Positions 11,095-23,522 of a stretch of 64,000 bases of DNA are shown here, one piece after another. The notes below the pieces were generated by a model, which worked only from the letters and a program-made list of their open reading frames with translations, searched no databases and was not told the origin of the DNA. A program made the translations under genes and the position numbers. Numbering within the stretch: position 1 is the first letter of the stretch; every line of letters starts with the position of its first letter. This stretch comes from Scenedesmus sp. ARA3 (taxonomy: Eukaryota; Chlorophyta; Chlorophyceae; Sphaeropleales; Scenedesmaceae): the NCBI GenBank assembly GCA_004335835.1, contig RWJK01000969.1, forward strand, positions 1-64,000, read 5' to 3'.

Positions 11095-13037
11095 CTAGCT
11101 GAAGCTGGGCTCCTCCTCCATCTCAAACTGGCTCTCCACCAGGTCCTCATTGCCAAAGAGGCTCTTCATGTTCACAAAGCTCAGCGAGGACAGGCTGCGC
11201 ACCACCAGGTCAGCGCCTGAGAAGTTCCAGGCGGGCTGGTTGGGCCCCGTCACGATCACGCTCTTCATGCCCAGCTCGTGCGCGGCCTCCACGCTGCGGT
11301 TGCTGTCGCCCACCACGATGCAGCGCACAAACGGCCGCTGCAGCTGCTGCGCGGCGCACATGTAGTAGAACTCCACCTGCGGCACATGGAACAGCATGGC
11401 AACAGGAATGCGTAAGAATAGCGCAGCACAGCCGAACTCTCAGCTTCAGCAATCCACATGCCATCTCAGCTTCAGCAATCCACATGACATCCCATCCAAA
11501 TGCCAGTGACGAGGTGCCTGACATGCTGCCCAGCCTTAAGCAGGTCCTCCAGCATAGGCACAGCGTGAACACAAGAACAGCATTCAACTGCAACACTGGC
11601 TGCTGCGTTGGCACAAGACGACCCGCCACAGAAATGCCCACCTCTGGCGAGCCGTTGTCCTCTGCAGTGACGACTGCGTCAAAGTAGTTTGCCAGGTTGA
11701 GCCGATCAATGGCAGGCTTCACGCGGCGCTCCGGCTGCGACGTGGCCAGCGCCACAGGGATCTGCACACATGCAGCGATCATTACCGTCAGCTCTTGCAA
11801 TACCACCTGCCAAGATGCGTGATCAGGCATTTGTGGTTGTGTTCTGCCATCATGTGCTGCCATCGCGCTCTGCTTACTGCAAATACAACAGCCAGAGCAC
11901 CACACCATGTTCCAAGCCGCACAGCGCTCCGGCACTCACGTTGTAGTTGCGCAGTGTGTCCAGGTAGCTGCGCACGCCTGGCACCTCTGCAGGCTGCACG
12001 CCGTTTATTATGCTGTCATAGATCTCCTCCTTGCGCTGCGCAATCTTTGATGCCTGAGCCGGGTTGCGCGTCCAGTGGAACATCTGCATGATGACCTAGC
12101 AGGTGAACATGAACGACGCAACGACAGCAGCAGAATGTCATCCAGCCATTGCACAGTTGCTGTCCGCAACCATCAACAGCTGCTGCTGTGACCATATGCT
12201 GTTTATCTACGGGGTTTTGTGTGTACCCGCTGCAATGACCGACAGACGCCACCGCAGTGCTCTGCTCCAGCTGGCACAACAGCTGAGTCGCAACTACTTG
12301 AGCCTTTGGCACACCCAGTTCACTGGCACAGGCCGTGCACTGCCGCGTGAAGGCATGATGCCTTCAGCAATGGCTTCCAAGCTGGGTTGGCAGCCCTGCT
12401 GCATGGCTGGTGATTCTGTTGCACTGTTGCTGTCCCGAAGGGCACTCACCACCTCATCCCGCGCTCCCTGAATGCGCCTCAGCACTTGCCCCAACGGCCG
12501 TGGAAGGTTCATTTCTTGGCTGACCGCAAGCCACGCCTGCACCAAAAGGGGTTTGAAGGTGAGCGTCCAAGCGTATGACGGGGCAACCCAACTTGCCTGT
12601 CTCGGAACGAAACTCACCTGTGCATGCGCATCCTGCGTGGAGTCCACAAGCACACCATCCATTTCCCCGATGATCACGCCAAACCAGCCAGTCCCAAGCC
12701 GTTCCTGCCTCAGCAGTGGGTTCATCAGGCTCGGGTCATCTGCCGCGCCTGCAGTGTACAAGCCCACAGCACCTCATGTCAGCCACTATCTGCGACCAGG
12801 GCCATGACCAGACAACCAGCAGAGGCGACACTCGCCTTCTGTGTGCCTGGGCAAAGGTCGCTGCTCCTGCTTGGGCCGCTCTATTACGCCCGCAGGCACA
12901 GTAGCATAGTTCACAACTGTCTGGCAGCGAGGTCTGCTGTGCAGGCGAGGCCTGTGCACGAGCGAGGCCTGCACACATGGTTGCTGCCGCTGCTGTGCCA
13001 GACGTCTGCCAGCTTGCTGCTGCATACTAAGGACCAT
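11095..13037 (-). CDS. PYRP2: HAD-family phosphatase, PyrP2-type (riboflavin pathway), plastid-targeted, about 338 aa
   Basis: Predicted 5-amino-6-(5-phospho-D-ribitylamino)uracil phosphatase, removing phosphate from the riboflavin-pathway intermediate. Exons with matching phases: 13037-12797, 12748-12618, 12536-12450, 12095-11940, 11761-11642 and 11376-11095 (stop). The HAD cap and core read in order: GWFGVIIGEMDGVLVDS (motif I), RKEEIYDSIINGVQPAEVPG (cap), VALATSQPERRVKPAI (motif II region), VVTAEDNGSPE (motif III region) and CIVVGDSNRSVEAAHELGM (motif IV). This order and the tail ADLVVRSLSSLSF match what I know of Arabidopsis At4g11570. The first exon looks like a chloroplast transit peptide (basic, Q/R-rich) but its donor (gtcgca) is weak, so that exon is the least certain. 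Motif I reads E-M-D, not D-x-D. Confidence 0.85.
11439..11491. repeat. 26-27 bp tandem duplication in a PyrP2-like intron
   Basis: A phrase starting CTCAGCTTCAGCAATCCACA occurs twice in direct succession within the intron before the last exon. Confidence 0.85.
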
Positions 13038-13921
13038 CTGAAGTTTAAGCTTTCTTTAGACGCCCGTGCGCTGCTGTAGAAGCCAGGCAACAACGATATT
13101 ACAGGTTGCTCTTGTGAAGCTATACAGGGCTACTACACTGCAGAAACCACGAGCGTGACACTGTCATGCAACAAGGTGCTTGGAGCATGAGAAGATGCAC
13201 TTGAGTGGAGCACACCCGCCCAAAAACATCGTGTGTCATGAGAGTTAGTCACTCCCGCCAAGTCTTGAAGGGCTTCAAAATGCTTTTGTATGCATACCAC
13301 ATATATGATCAAGTGCCAAACGTGCGGCATCCTGGCTAGTGAAAGGTCAAACCACCTACTGCCATTCGATACCTTTGTTGGTGCCTGCTTCGACAACAGC
13401 TCGCGAGTCAGCTGCTCAAGGGATGATTTAAGTAAACCAATTTGTCACAAGTCGGTCTCGGCGCGCATGCATGCACCGCTCAGCAGACACAGGCCTCTGC
13501 ACCCATGGTACCAGTCTGTATCTGGATGCATGGAACGTTCTCTGACGAAGCTTTGACATAAGCTCCGATAAATTTGCATCACCAGAGCATGTGGTTTAGT
13601 AACAGATTTCTAAGTACACGCGCACTGCACGGTTGAAGGAGTGCAGGACGTTCTATGGATTGTTTTGGTCGACAGTTGCAGCGCTGGCTCAGCAGGACAC
13701 ATGCATACGCACAGCACACCAGATGCCGACAGCCACGCCAGGCTAGAGCAGCTGAACCTGTTCCTGCTGTAACCCACATACATCAGGTTTGTGGCTGCTT
13801 CTTGGCTTGTGTGACCTCTGCTGACAGGCTGTAGCTGGGCGTCATGAACTGTGGGACATGCTTAGCACGCGTCATGAACTGTGGGACATGCTTAGCACGA
13901 GCTCCTGCACCCACCCAGCTG
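13038..13921. other. Intergenic stretch with a 30-bp tandem duplication
   Basis: No exon is supported. A 30-bp unit beginning GTCATGAACTGTGGGACATG is exactly duplicated at 13841-13870 and 13871-13900, just downstream of the UPF0193-family stop codon. The rest should contain the promoter of the phosphatase gene. Confidence 0.5.
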
Positions 13922-15390
13922 TCAAGATGCAGGCTTCACTTGCGTATCTAGCTGCTTGATCTGCTCATCCAGCTGCCGCATCTCCTGGACCTTTGCAGCC
14001 ACCTCGCCCCGCACAACTGCCATATGCTCCATGCTCAGCTTCCCCAGCTGCTGCATGCTGCTCACAACCTCCTCCCTCTCAGCTACTTCATCAGCCAGCT
14101 CAGTGAAGCGTGCGTGCAGCAGCTGCCGCCTGCCAGATGCGCTGTTGCTACTGCTGCTGGTGCTCCTGCTGTTGCTGCTGCTGTGCGGCTGCTGCTGGCG
14201 GCAGCCTGCTGAGGTTCCTGCAAGGTGCGAGCAGGGTATGCTGCCCCTGTACTGCATGAGTAGTGCGCAGCGCTGCTTCTCCTGCTCATCTATAAGGCGG
14301 CCTGCGTGTCAACCGCACAGGAGTTGCATGGCGGGCAGGGTCAAACACCGGTACCATGCGCGCATGCTGGACTTGCAGGTAAAGCTCACAACCTGTCGTC
14401 TTGCCACTGTCAGGCAAAGCTCACAACCTGTCGTCTTGCAGGCAAAGCTCACAACCTGTCGTCTTTCCACCATGCTAATGGGCATACTGTGGCAGCCTGC
14501 AGTTGCTGTGCTGTGGCACAGCATTTGCAGTCAGCAGCTGATGCAAGCAGCAGCTGCAGTTACCTGAGGGCATTGGTGCTGGTGCACGCCACGCCTTGTC
14601 AGCTTCTGCTTGCATGCCTGCCATGATGGAGTCGCCTGTGCGCCGGCGCGGCAGCTGCGCTAGCCTATTTTGCGACTCGTCTGCATTGCTTTGGCTGCGC
14701 TTGAACTGTGGCACAGCCACCTGCAGTGCAGTGAGCAGCAACTGGTCAGTGTCCTTGACTGAGCGTGTAAGCATGATCATGATCAGCTGCCAGCGCAGCT
14801 GACTGGTGGAGCTATGCTACAAATCAAGTCAATGCTTGCAATTCGCCATGCAGTGCTAATGCACGGCTTTGGTGCATCCCAGTGTTGCATCTGTGTCTGG
14901 TGGCTGCAGCCAACATCAAGTGGGTGTTGCACACATTGCGGCAGCTGCCGCAATGTGTGCAACACCCACTTGATGTTGGAAGGGGGCGGGCTCATTTGCA
15001 ACGCCTCACCTTTGGCTTGCGTGTGCTCTTTTTGCTTGGCTCTTCCGCAGGTTGAGCTGAGGCACCTGCAGGCACCCATCGTAGTTCACAGTCACATCTG
15101 CTCCAGCCATTGCATGTGGTTTTGGACAGCTGTGAAGGTATCGAACAGTTGTCTCACATGCTTTGCAGCAGGCCGTGTTCATGCTGCCAGCTTCAATACA
15201 CACTCACCTCCTGCTGCTACACCTGCTGCTTTTGCAGACAGGTTTCTGCGGTTGGTAGCTGAGTAGTTGAGTCCAGCAGCCCTCCCATTGGTGTTCTCTG
15301 CGTTGTACAAGCTGAACAGAGCTCGCCCAGCTGCTGTGTCCCTGCAGAAGTATGCAGCTGAAAGTCAGCCCATGCTGGGCAGATACAGCA
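13922..15390 (-). CDS. UPF0193 (EVG1 / human C22orf23-like) family protein, 5' end unresolved
   Basis: A coiled-coil protein of a family conserved mainly in organisms with cilia; molecular role unknown. Resolved exons: 15072-15013 (probable), 14802-14564 and 14301-13922 (stop). Diagnostic segments are WQLIMIMLTRSVKDTDQLLL (family: ELMKLMMEKSKLT region), IDEQEKQRCALLMQYRG (family: DLEKEKQRLQ region) and the C-terminal RFTELADEVAEREEV ... VQEMRQLDEQ, which parallels RFEELVKEIQERKEF ... LREMEDID in the human protein as I remember it. The N-terminal exon is probably within 15390-15200, where two frames compete (RALFSLYNAENTNG or GELCSACTTQRTPMG); phase favours the second, composition the first. 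A poly-S/Q linker precedes the C-terminal coiled coil. The start codon was not found. Confidence 0.65.
14384..14462. repeat. Three tandem copies of a 24-bp phrase in an intron
   Basis: The phrase AAAGCTCACAACCTGTCGTC occurs three times in a row in the intron upstream of the last UPF0193-family exon, with spacers of slightly different length. Confidence 0.9.
14910..14979. repeat. 70-bp perfect palindrome (35-bp arms, no spacer)
   Basis: Positions 14910-14944 are the exact reverse complement of 14945-14979 with no intervening base; symmetry breaks at 14909/14980. It lies in the UPF0193-family intron between 15012 and 14803. Transcripts of either strand could fold into a 35-bp hairpin with essentially no loop. 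Confidence 0.95.
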
Positions 15391-16006
15391 AATGAACATG
15401 CTATGGCTGATTTAAATTGACGTCTGAAGCAATGCACTGCGTGCAAGCAAGGAACTCGGTGCTTGAAGAGGAAGGCGGGAATTTCTACAGTGCCAACCAG
15501 TGCATGTGCACTCGCCTGCCAAGAAGCGCCCATGGTGACGCTCCAGTTGCGCCTGGATGTGCGTTTTCCATACTTGTGTAAGGCTGACGAGTGCTTTTTG
15601 TTCTATACCACTGACGCGGGAACGAGCTCGTTCGTAAATTTATGTGTTGTACGCACAGGACATGGCAAATTTCAAGACATTTTCAGTAAAAACTAAGAGC
15701 AGTCGCTTTATGTAAAATTTCCGGCGGCACAACAGGTTGCTGCGCTGAACTGCAAAACCCTTTTCCTGGACCGGACCAGACTGGGCGCAGATATCTCATG
15801 CTGCCATCATCAACGTCATCACCACCGCGTTACCCATCAAGCCATAGCTTACTTTATATGGGAGGGTGTGCCCGGCACCTTCAACGCCATCGGCCCCACC
15901 CCAAAGGAGTGTCACCATCAACGTCCAACCCTGACGCCCAGCACAACAGCTTCCCAGCACAAGCAACACGACCACGAATAGCCCCTGGTCTGGGACCACC
16001 TGCGCA
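15391..16006. other. Intergenic stretch, no gene seen
   Basis: This lies between the presumed 5' region of the UPF0193-family gene and the stop of the RNase P-domain gene. A short open frame at 15463-15696 on the plus strand has no recognisable features and was not accepted. Confidence 0.4.
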
Positions 16007-18015
16007 CTACCGGCCCCTGTACACCAGATGCCTCAACGCCTTCCTGCCCACAGTCTTGCGCAGCAGGTGGCTGCGTGCACACACAGCCTGCAGCATGGCC
16101 TGCTGCTGCTGCCGCTTCCACTTGCGCCGCCTGCCCCGCTGGCTCCTGCTTAGCCTCTGCTGCTGCTGCTGCTCTGCATCTGGGCTGGGTGATGCTGCCT
16201 CTTCCTCTGCGGCTGCAGCTGCTTCCATGTCCTCGTCTGGTGCGTCATCTCCCTGCGGCACCTCCTGCTGCTGCTGCTGCTGCTGTGCACCACGCACCCC
16301 CTGCTTTGCGGCTTTGCGCTTCAAGCGGCCCGCCTGAGGCACACCCTGGTGATGTCCCACAGCCACTTCACCTGCTGACTCGTCCTCACTTTGCCCTGAC
16401 ATTTCACTGCCGCTGCTGCTGCCACTTGCGGGACTGCCGTCAGACAGCGAGCCAGGCCCAGAAGGGCCATGGCCAGCAGCAGCAGCAGCAGCAGCAGCAG
16501 CCGCTGGCCCCACCCCACGAGCCCAAGGGCCCATGTAGGGGACATCATAGCTGCTCTTGAGAGTAGTTTGGGCGCTGCCTGCGACTGCTGCCGCTGCTGC
16601 TGCGTGAACAGCTGCCTGCGCTGTCTCCTGGTGGCCTGCATCACCCACATCTTCACTGCTGGCTGCACCACCTTGGATGTCACCGTCAGCACCGTCAGCA
16701 TCAGCATCAGCATCGGCATCAGCCATGTCTTCGTCACTAGCAGCTGCTGCAGCATCTACACTGACACCATCCGCAGATCCATTTTCACTGCTGCTGGCTG
16801 CTGCTGCTGCTGCTGCTGCCGCCTGCTGGTCCATGTGAGAAGCAGGTGATTTGTTGGCTGCAGGCGACACCGGTGATGCAGATGCAGGTGATGCAGCAGC
16901 AACAAATGGCTGTTTGGACATCACCTGCTGCTGCTGCTGCTGCGTATGCAGCGGTACATTGCTTGCATGTGCTGCCTGCTCTGCAGCAGCAGGCACCTCA
17001 CTACCACTACTGGTGAGACCTGGCAGGGCGGCATCACAAATGACAACAAGCCTCGGCTGCTGCCAGCCAACACTGCTGCTGCCCAAGCCCTCACCATGCT
17101 GCTGCTGCTGCTGCTGCTGCCCTGTTTGTAAGGCCGCTGATGTGCCCCCTTCACTGCTAAAACCAGCAGCAGTACCGCCGCCAGGGGCTGCAGCAGCAGG
17201 TGCAACGGGCCAACCCTTTGCAGCAATGCGTGCTGCTGCTGCTGCTGCCTTGTTGCTGCTGCTGCTGCCAGCACCAGCCCTGCCCAGCACACCAGAAGCA
17301 CGGCTGCTGCTGCCCCTGAGGCTGGCAATGGCAGGAGCACGAGCACCTGCCACACCAGCAACAGCTGGTAGCGCTGTGTCTGCTGCTGCCGTTGCTGTGG
17401 CTGCTGCTAGTGACAGTAGTGGTGGAGGTGATTCTCCTCCTGCTGGTCGTGAAGCAGCGCAGTGACCAGCAGCAGGTGCTGCAAGTGGCGTGCTGCCATC
17501 TGCAGCAGGTTGCTGGGTGCTGTCAGCTGCTGCACAGTCCACATCAGCTGCGACAAGGCCACCTGCCGCACACACTGCTGCTGCTGGTTCTTGTTCTGCT
17601 GCTGCTAGTTCTTCTGCTTCTGCTACAGAAGCTCCGCCGTCACAAACAACAGCAAGCTCATTGCTCACCCCTGCTGGAGTTGGTACTGCTGACGCGATTT
17701 GCACAGAAGAAGGCACTGCCTCCTCTGCGGCACCAGCACCATCACCCTCATCAGCTGCTGCAGCTTCCTGGCTGTGGCCAGCTGTCACTGCACCTGTTGC
17801 TGCACCTGTTGCTGCCAGGCTTGCATCGCCCTGCAGCGCTGCGCCAGCCACACTCTGCTGCTGCTGCTGCTGCTGTTCCTGCTGGGTCTGGTCACATTCA
17901 GCAGCAGCAGCTGCAGTGCCTTGCTGCTGAGCTGCCTCGTGCACCTGCCCTCTGCCATCAGCCTGTGATGCCATACCCAGCGCACTCGCTGCTTCGGTGG
18001 GAGCAGCCACATCTG

Positions 18016-18067
<52 letters not shown>

Positions 18068-19029
18068 AGGTAATGCCAGCTCATCTGGCACAGCTGGTGC
18101 CAACCGGCAACCTTGCTCTCCTGCTGCTGCTGCTTCTGCTGCTGGCTCAGGGTGTGCATCAGCCGCAGCTGCTACTCGTTCTGTCAACGCATGTCCTGCT
18201 GCGATCAAAACTTGGCGGTCCAGCGCCGCAGCTTCTTGCTGTACCTCTGCTGCCGCTACGCGGAGCACTGCGCTTGCATACAGCACACCACCAGTGCCTG
18301 CTGTGACACCACATGCGCTTGCCTGCACTGCAGGCGCTGCAGGCACTGCTGTTGCTCTGTTTGCGTCACCTTCAGCAGCAGGAGCTGTCTCAGCTGCTCC
18401 ACCGATGTGCGGCGAGACAGGCTGAGCAGTCAGCACAGCCTCAATATCAGCAGCGGCAGAAGAACCACCACCGCCACCACCAGCTGCAGCGCCAGCACCT
18501 GCTGTAGCTGCAGGTGCATCATGTGGCGATTGCTCCTGCTGCTGCTGCTGCTGTAGCTGCTGCTGCTGCTCCTGCTGCTGCTGCTCCTGCTTCTGCCGCT
18601 CCTGCTGCTGCCACTCCTGCGCCTGCTGCTGTTCTTGCTGCTGTTCTTGCTGCTGTTCTTGCTGCTGCTCCTGCTGCTGCTCTTGCTGCTGTTCCTGCTG
18701 CTGTTCCTGCTGCTGTTCTTGCTCCTGCTGCTGTTCCTGCTGCTGCTGCTGCTCCTGCTGCTGCTTGTTTTGCGCCTGCGCCAGCTGCTTCTCATAGCCA
18801 AGTTCTCCAACTGCTGCAGCTTCCAGCATCCGGCCATCATGCTCTGCCGCAGTCGTGTGCAGACCACGGTCAACTGGCTGCACAGGCACCTGCGCTGCAT
18901 CTGCAGGCATACTAGTAGCCAGCGCTGATGCCGTTGCGTCTGCATCCATGTCTGCAGCATCAGCCAATGGTGCTGCTTTGGATGGCGCTGGCTGTTCATG
19001 CTGTAAGCCAGCCTGCTGCACCATCAGAA

Positions 19030-19064
<35 letters not shown>

Positions 19065-19315
19065 TGATGATGTTGATGCAAGCTTTCCAACTCTGGTGAT
19101 GCAGGCTGTTGCTGCTGCTGCTGCTGCTGCACCTCAGGCTTTTGAACCTGCACCAGCTGCACCACTACTGCTCTGCGCTTTGCAGGGTGCTCAGCAGCAG
19201 CGGCATCAGCAGCAGCAGGACCAGCCGCAGCATCAGCCCCTAGCGGCCGCTTTGATGACTGCTGCTGCTGCTGCTGCTGCTGTTGTGCTGCTTGTCTCTG
19301 CCGCTCCTCCTCTTC

Positions 19316-19364
<49 letters not shown>

Positions 19365-20442
19365 GCTCGCCGCTGCAGCTGCTTCTGCTTGGCTGTGCTG
19401 GCCTGCTGCTGTGGGATGTTGCCGGTAACAGGCACCCCCTCGTGGCCCTCTCTGGCCAGGTGCTTCTGAGCAAGGCTGAGTGACAGGAAGGGCCGCGCAG
19501 ACGGCTGCTGGCAGGCCTGCAAGGGCAGTGCGCAGTGAGATGGTTGTAGTTTTGGTGACGGGTGTGCCAGGGTTCACTGTTGCAAGTTGTGCGTCGGTCA
19601 GGCCAGGCTACGCCAATGCAGAAGACAGGTCAAAGATATCAAGCAGCCCACAGGGCTCGGCCGATGCCAGACTCACCATGCACACGCGCACAGCTGCCAC
19701 TGTGTTGCGCTGCCGCTGCGCTGCCGCCCTGCTCCTGCTGCCTGCAGCTGCTGCAGCAGGCAGGTTCTTTGACAGGCGCTTGCTTGCGCTGGATGAGAGC
19801 CAGGCAATGTGCACGTCACTGCAAGTGTGTTGATTGAGGGGGCTACCACACTTGCGGCACAGCTGGGACTTGGCAGCAAGGGATGACGCAAGTAGCTGGT
19901 GCGCGTCCGCGTACTGGATGCAGCAGAGGGAGAACAGGACCAGCAACGCAGCACACGGTGATGACAGCTCAAGAGGATCTGACTGGGCATCAGCACAACG
20001 TGCACTGTTGGGATGTGGTGGCTATCTACCGGCTCTTACACAGAAGCCCAGGTGCCAGCAGCAGCATGGCAGCAGCATGAGCAGCAGCCAACTTAGGTGC
20101 GTGCGCATGTTGCAGCACAGGTATAGCTATGTGCATCAAAGCATTATATTTTAACACAACAACTCGCTTTTTGAGGCATTCGATTAGTCCTGGTGCTGTG
20201 AGACTGACCTGTAGGGCTTGCTGGCCGAGGTGGGTCGACAGAGTCGGCAAAGACGTCGAGTACAGCTGCGCTGCTGCGGTTAAGAAGTTCACCCTTGCTG
20301 CCTCCGGCAGTTCGGCAACTGCCTTCCTGCTCTGAGCCCGCATGGGCCTTCTCTGCGACATCCTGCTAATGCTGCTGTTCACTAGATCAGGCTGCGATAA
20401 GGCACTGCAGACGGACTGTGACATCGTTTCAAAAGGGCCCAT
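16007..20442 (-). CDS. RNase P Rpr2/Rpp21-domain protein with giant Q-rich C-terminal exon, about 1,326 aa
   Basis: Predicted protein subunit of RNase P or RNase MRP, by its Rpr2/Rpp21/Snm1-type domain. Exons: 20442-20209, 19913-19677 and 19516-16007 (stop), all joining in phase 0. The domain runs over residues 50-115: ARVNFLTAAAQLYSTSLPTL, then across intron 1 YADAHQLLASSLAAKSQLCRKCGSPL. The zinc-binding CxxC of CRKCG is present; a clear second CxxC pair is not. The start is the ATG at 20442. The third exon adds 1,169 residues dominated by Q, A, E and G, with poly-Q, poly-A and acidic tracts, and ends in a basic patch (RGRRRKWKR) and HLLRKTVGRKALRHLVYRGR. Known family members are far shorter. 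The last exon has no internal in-frame ATG near its start, arguing against a separate gene, but RNA data would be decisive. Confidence 0.65.
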
Positions 20443-23219
20443 AACCCAGTTCCTGAGGCAGGCAACAGCACCCTGCTCCAAATTCTGCAGGATTGCAACA
20501 CCGCCATTTCATGCAAACACCTGCTGTGCACCCTGAACCCCTGGGGCCTAGTACAGCAGCCGCAAAACCCCTGCTCCAAACGACTGCTGGGGCGTTCAAG
20601 ATGATTTGAGCCGCAACAATGGGTGCAGCCTGTGCGGCACGACATGTGCCAGGAAAAAAGGGCACCCTTGCTGAGCAAAACACTGGAACGCTGTTACTGA
20701 TCCTGCTGCTGGGGTGGCGTCAGGGGCCCTGTGCAACCAAAAGCACCACATGACACATGGAATGGTGGAATGCATCGACAACTGCTGCAGCAGCTTCGCC
20801 ACAATGCAGCGGACATAAACAGTGCTGCTATGTGCTGTGCCACAAAGCACCCTCGACACCGTTGGGGCGCTGCCAGGTGTTGTGCGACAAGTTTGAAAGT
20901 GCTTCACTGAGTGGCATCTGGCCAGTTCATTGATGCAAGTCCAGCTGTGCACAGGCACAGCTGAGGATGCAAGCCGGCTTCCTAGCGCATGGTGACACCA
21001 CCAGCAACAATGTGACAACAGCTGAGCTGAAGACATACCGCCCACCCACGCATTGCTTTTAGATGTGTTCGGAAAACTGAACCGCAGCACCTCAACAACG
21101 CGCTCCATCATCCTCGTAATCAGCAGACGCTGACTGTACCGAGTGCACCTCAGGCAAGCGATGACCAGGAACCGCCTGCAACAGATGCTGCTAGACCACG
21201 GCCCAGCTGTGCTGCTGCAGCTGCAAAGCAGCGACCAAGCCAGCACAGCGCAGCGTATGGCGGCACAGTTTGTCTAGCGCCAGCTGTCGCAGCAAGCGCC
21301 GCAACGAGAAATCATGTTGTCCAGAACCAGCATCCCGCCTGAGCAAGCAAGACTTGCACAGGCAAACAGAGCGTTAGGCAAGCACAGCCCTATATTTTTT
21401 CTATGCAAAGCGGGTGCTTATGGAAGGGGCTGCTGCAACAAGCGAGGCACACGGGCCCAGAGCAGCAGTGATAGGCCGCTGCAGCGCTGTACTTGCAGCA
21501 GCTGCTGGCCATGCATGCTGCGTATGACAATGGTGCACCCCCTCCCAACCTGAAGAGCTGATACCACAACCGACCACGTCTCTCTGCACAAGCGCGCTGC
21601 TAACGATTGCGAGTACGATGTGAAATGCACAACCTGCACCGTGCTCAAGCAGCATCCATGTGCCACACACACCAGCAGGAAACATGCATCTGCCCCCAGC
21701 TTTGCTCTCTTCAAGACATCCCAGCAGTCAGTCTCAAGTCCTGCTAGCATTAGTCACTTTGGCCCACACACACCTGATCAACACCAAAATGTCGTTCTAG
21801 TCTCTTCTGCACTGCAAAGTCACATCAGGCTGCCTGCAAGGCGTGGCAGGCAGCTATGTATGAGCGCGATAGCCACACCGAACAAACAACGCCACAAAAC
21901 AGCTGAGGAGACACAACAAAGTGCTGCAGGCAGCCACAGCCATTGCCTGCAATAAGGTATCGTCATTCCTCCATGCGCTATTGACCGACAGACTGTGGCA
22001 ACACAGACAAAGAGCTTGTAGCTAACCTGAGGTACGCACTACACAACAGACTGAGCAGCATAAGCCGCGCGGCACGCAAGTCCAAGCAGCAAGGGCCATA
22101 TATGGGACCCTGAACACAACGGTACCTTAGCTTGCCAACGCTGCTGTTCTGATCAGCAACTCAGTAGCACACAACTGCATCACCTGATGTGTGTGCCACC
22201 GCTGCACACTGTGCATAGTGCGCCGGGACAAAGAGGCAGGATGCGTAGCTGATGCTGGTTGCGCGCAAACACAACCTGTCAGCTGTCAACGTAAGCAGCG
22301 AGCGTGACCTGGACAGCTGAAGCGCAGGCAAGCTCAGGCACATGTAGCCAGCATGACAGTACATGCGATACTGAACAGACACACTGCAGTTGTGCACACG
22401 CACGGCACGCCCATGCGCATGCGGCATGCCAGCTGGCGCCTTTGTAACACAACGCCCGTGCTGGACACAGGAACACACCATACACGCACAATCGCCCAAC
22501 ACGGGCCAGCCGAGCCTACTACCAGGCTTCCAGCCATGCCACTTCAGTTCATATGACAGAGAGTTCGGCGATGATGATGACGCATGGCACGCCCCGATGC
22601 AGCTGCCATGCACGCATACTGCCACAAAGCAGCACTCAACGCACCACTACTACTACCAACGCAGCACAACTGCCAATGCCAAGCTTGAACCAAAAGAGCT
22701 GTGCTGCGCAGCAAAGGCAACTGCCAAGCAGAAGCTGCAGCTGCATGCAGCTGTGTCACGTAGATGGAGGTAGCGGGTGTGGTGCAATCAACTCCAAGAG
22801 CATGCGTCTGGAGCTGGCAACTGAGCTGAAGTACGCCAAGATCAAACGCAAGAAGGCTGATGATGCTAGCCCTGTTCCAGCAGGTAGGGCATGCAGCAGA
22901 AACTGATGACTGCGATATTTCACCTCCAATGCCACACGCACACTGCTTTCTGCCACCAGTTGATAAATCTGCAGCCTGCTGATGTAGCTGAACATTCCAC
23001 ATACACCTGCCAAACGGCTTCCAGCGCCTGCTATTCCCACAAGCTGCCGCCACTGCCGCTGCAAGCTGCATACAAACCTGCTGTATGCTAGCGTCAGCCT
23101 GTAGCAAACACAGAGCTCCATTTCCCACTTGGGACGACCCCAAGCTGCTGCCACTGCCCCTGCTGCTGCTGCTGCTGCTGCCCCTGCTGCTGCTGCAGGC
23201 ATATGCATGTGCAGCCGCT
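20443..23219. other. Long stretch without a supported gene
   Basis: This lies between the RNase P-domain gene start and the TFIIS-domain gene stop. One minus-strand segment (about 21246-21035) reads RRFLVIACLRCTRYSQRLLI and could be an exon, but no phase-compatible partner was found. The high end probably contains the 3' UTR of the TFIIS-domain gene. Confidence 0.3.
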
Positions 23220-23491
23220 TTACACCAGGCCAGACCCCAGCAGCATGCCCCCTGCATCACCCACTGCAGGCAGCAGCAGCGCGCCCTCGTGCTGCTGCTG
23301 CCCCAAATCGACCAGCATAGCATCCTCTTCCTCCTCCTCCTCATCGAAATCAAATTCAGTGCCCTGACCATTGCCTTGCAGGAAACACCCCACACTCCAC
23401 AGCCCTGGACTGCGCTGCTGCAGCGGCGAGTCTGGTGCTGCAGGTCCTCTGCCGGCTGCAGTGCTTCCTCCGACTGCCGCTGAAGCCCCAC

Positions 23492-23522
<31 letters not shown>

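Noticed and set aside
17392..18306. Plus-strand 304-codon open frame opposite the large Q-rich exon
   Set aside because: It is the antisense shadow of CAG-rich coding sequence: poly-L/H/Q composition, no splice context, and the minus-strand frame is longer and phase-linked to a recognisable domain.
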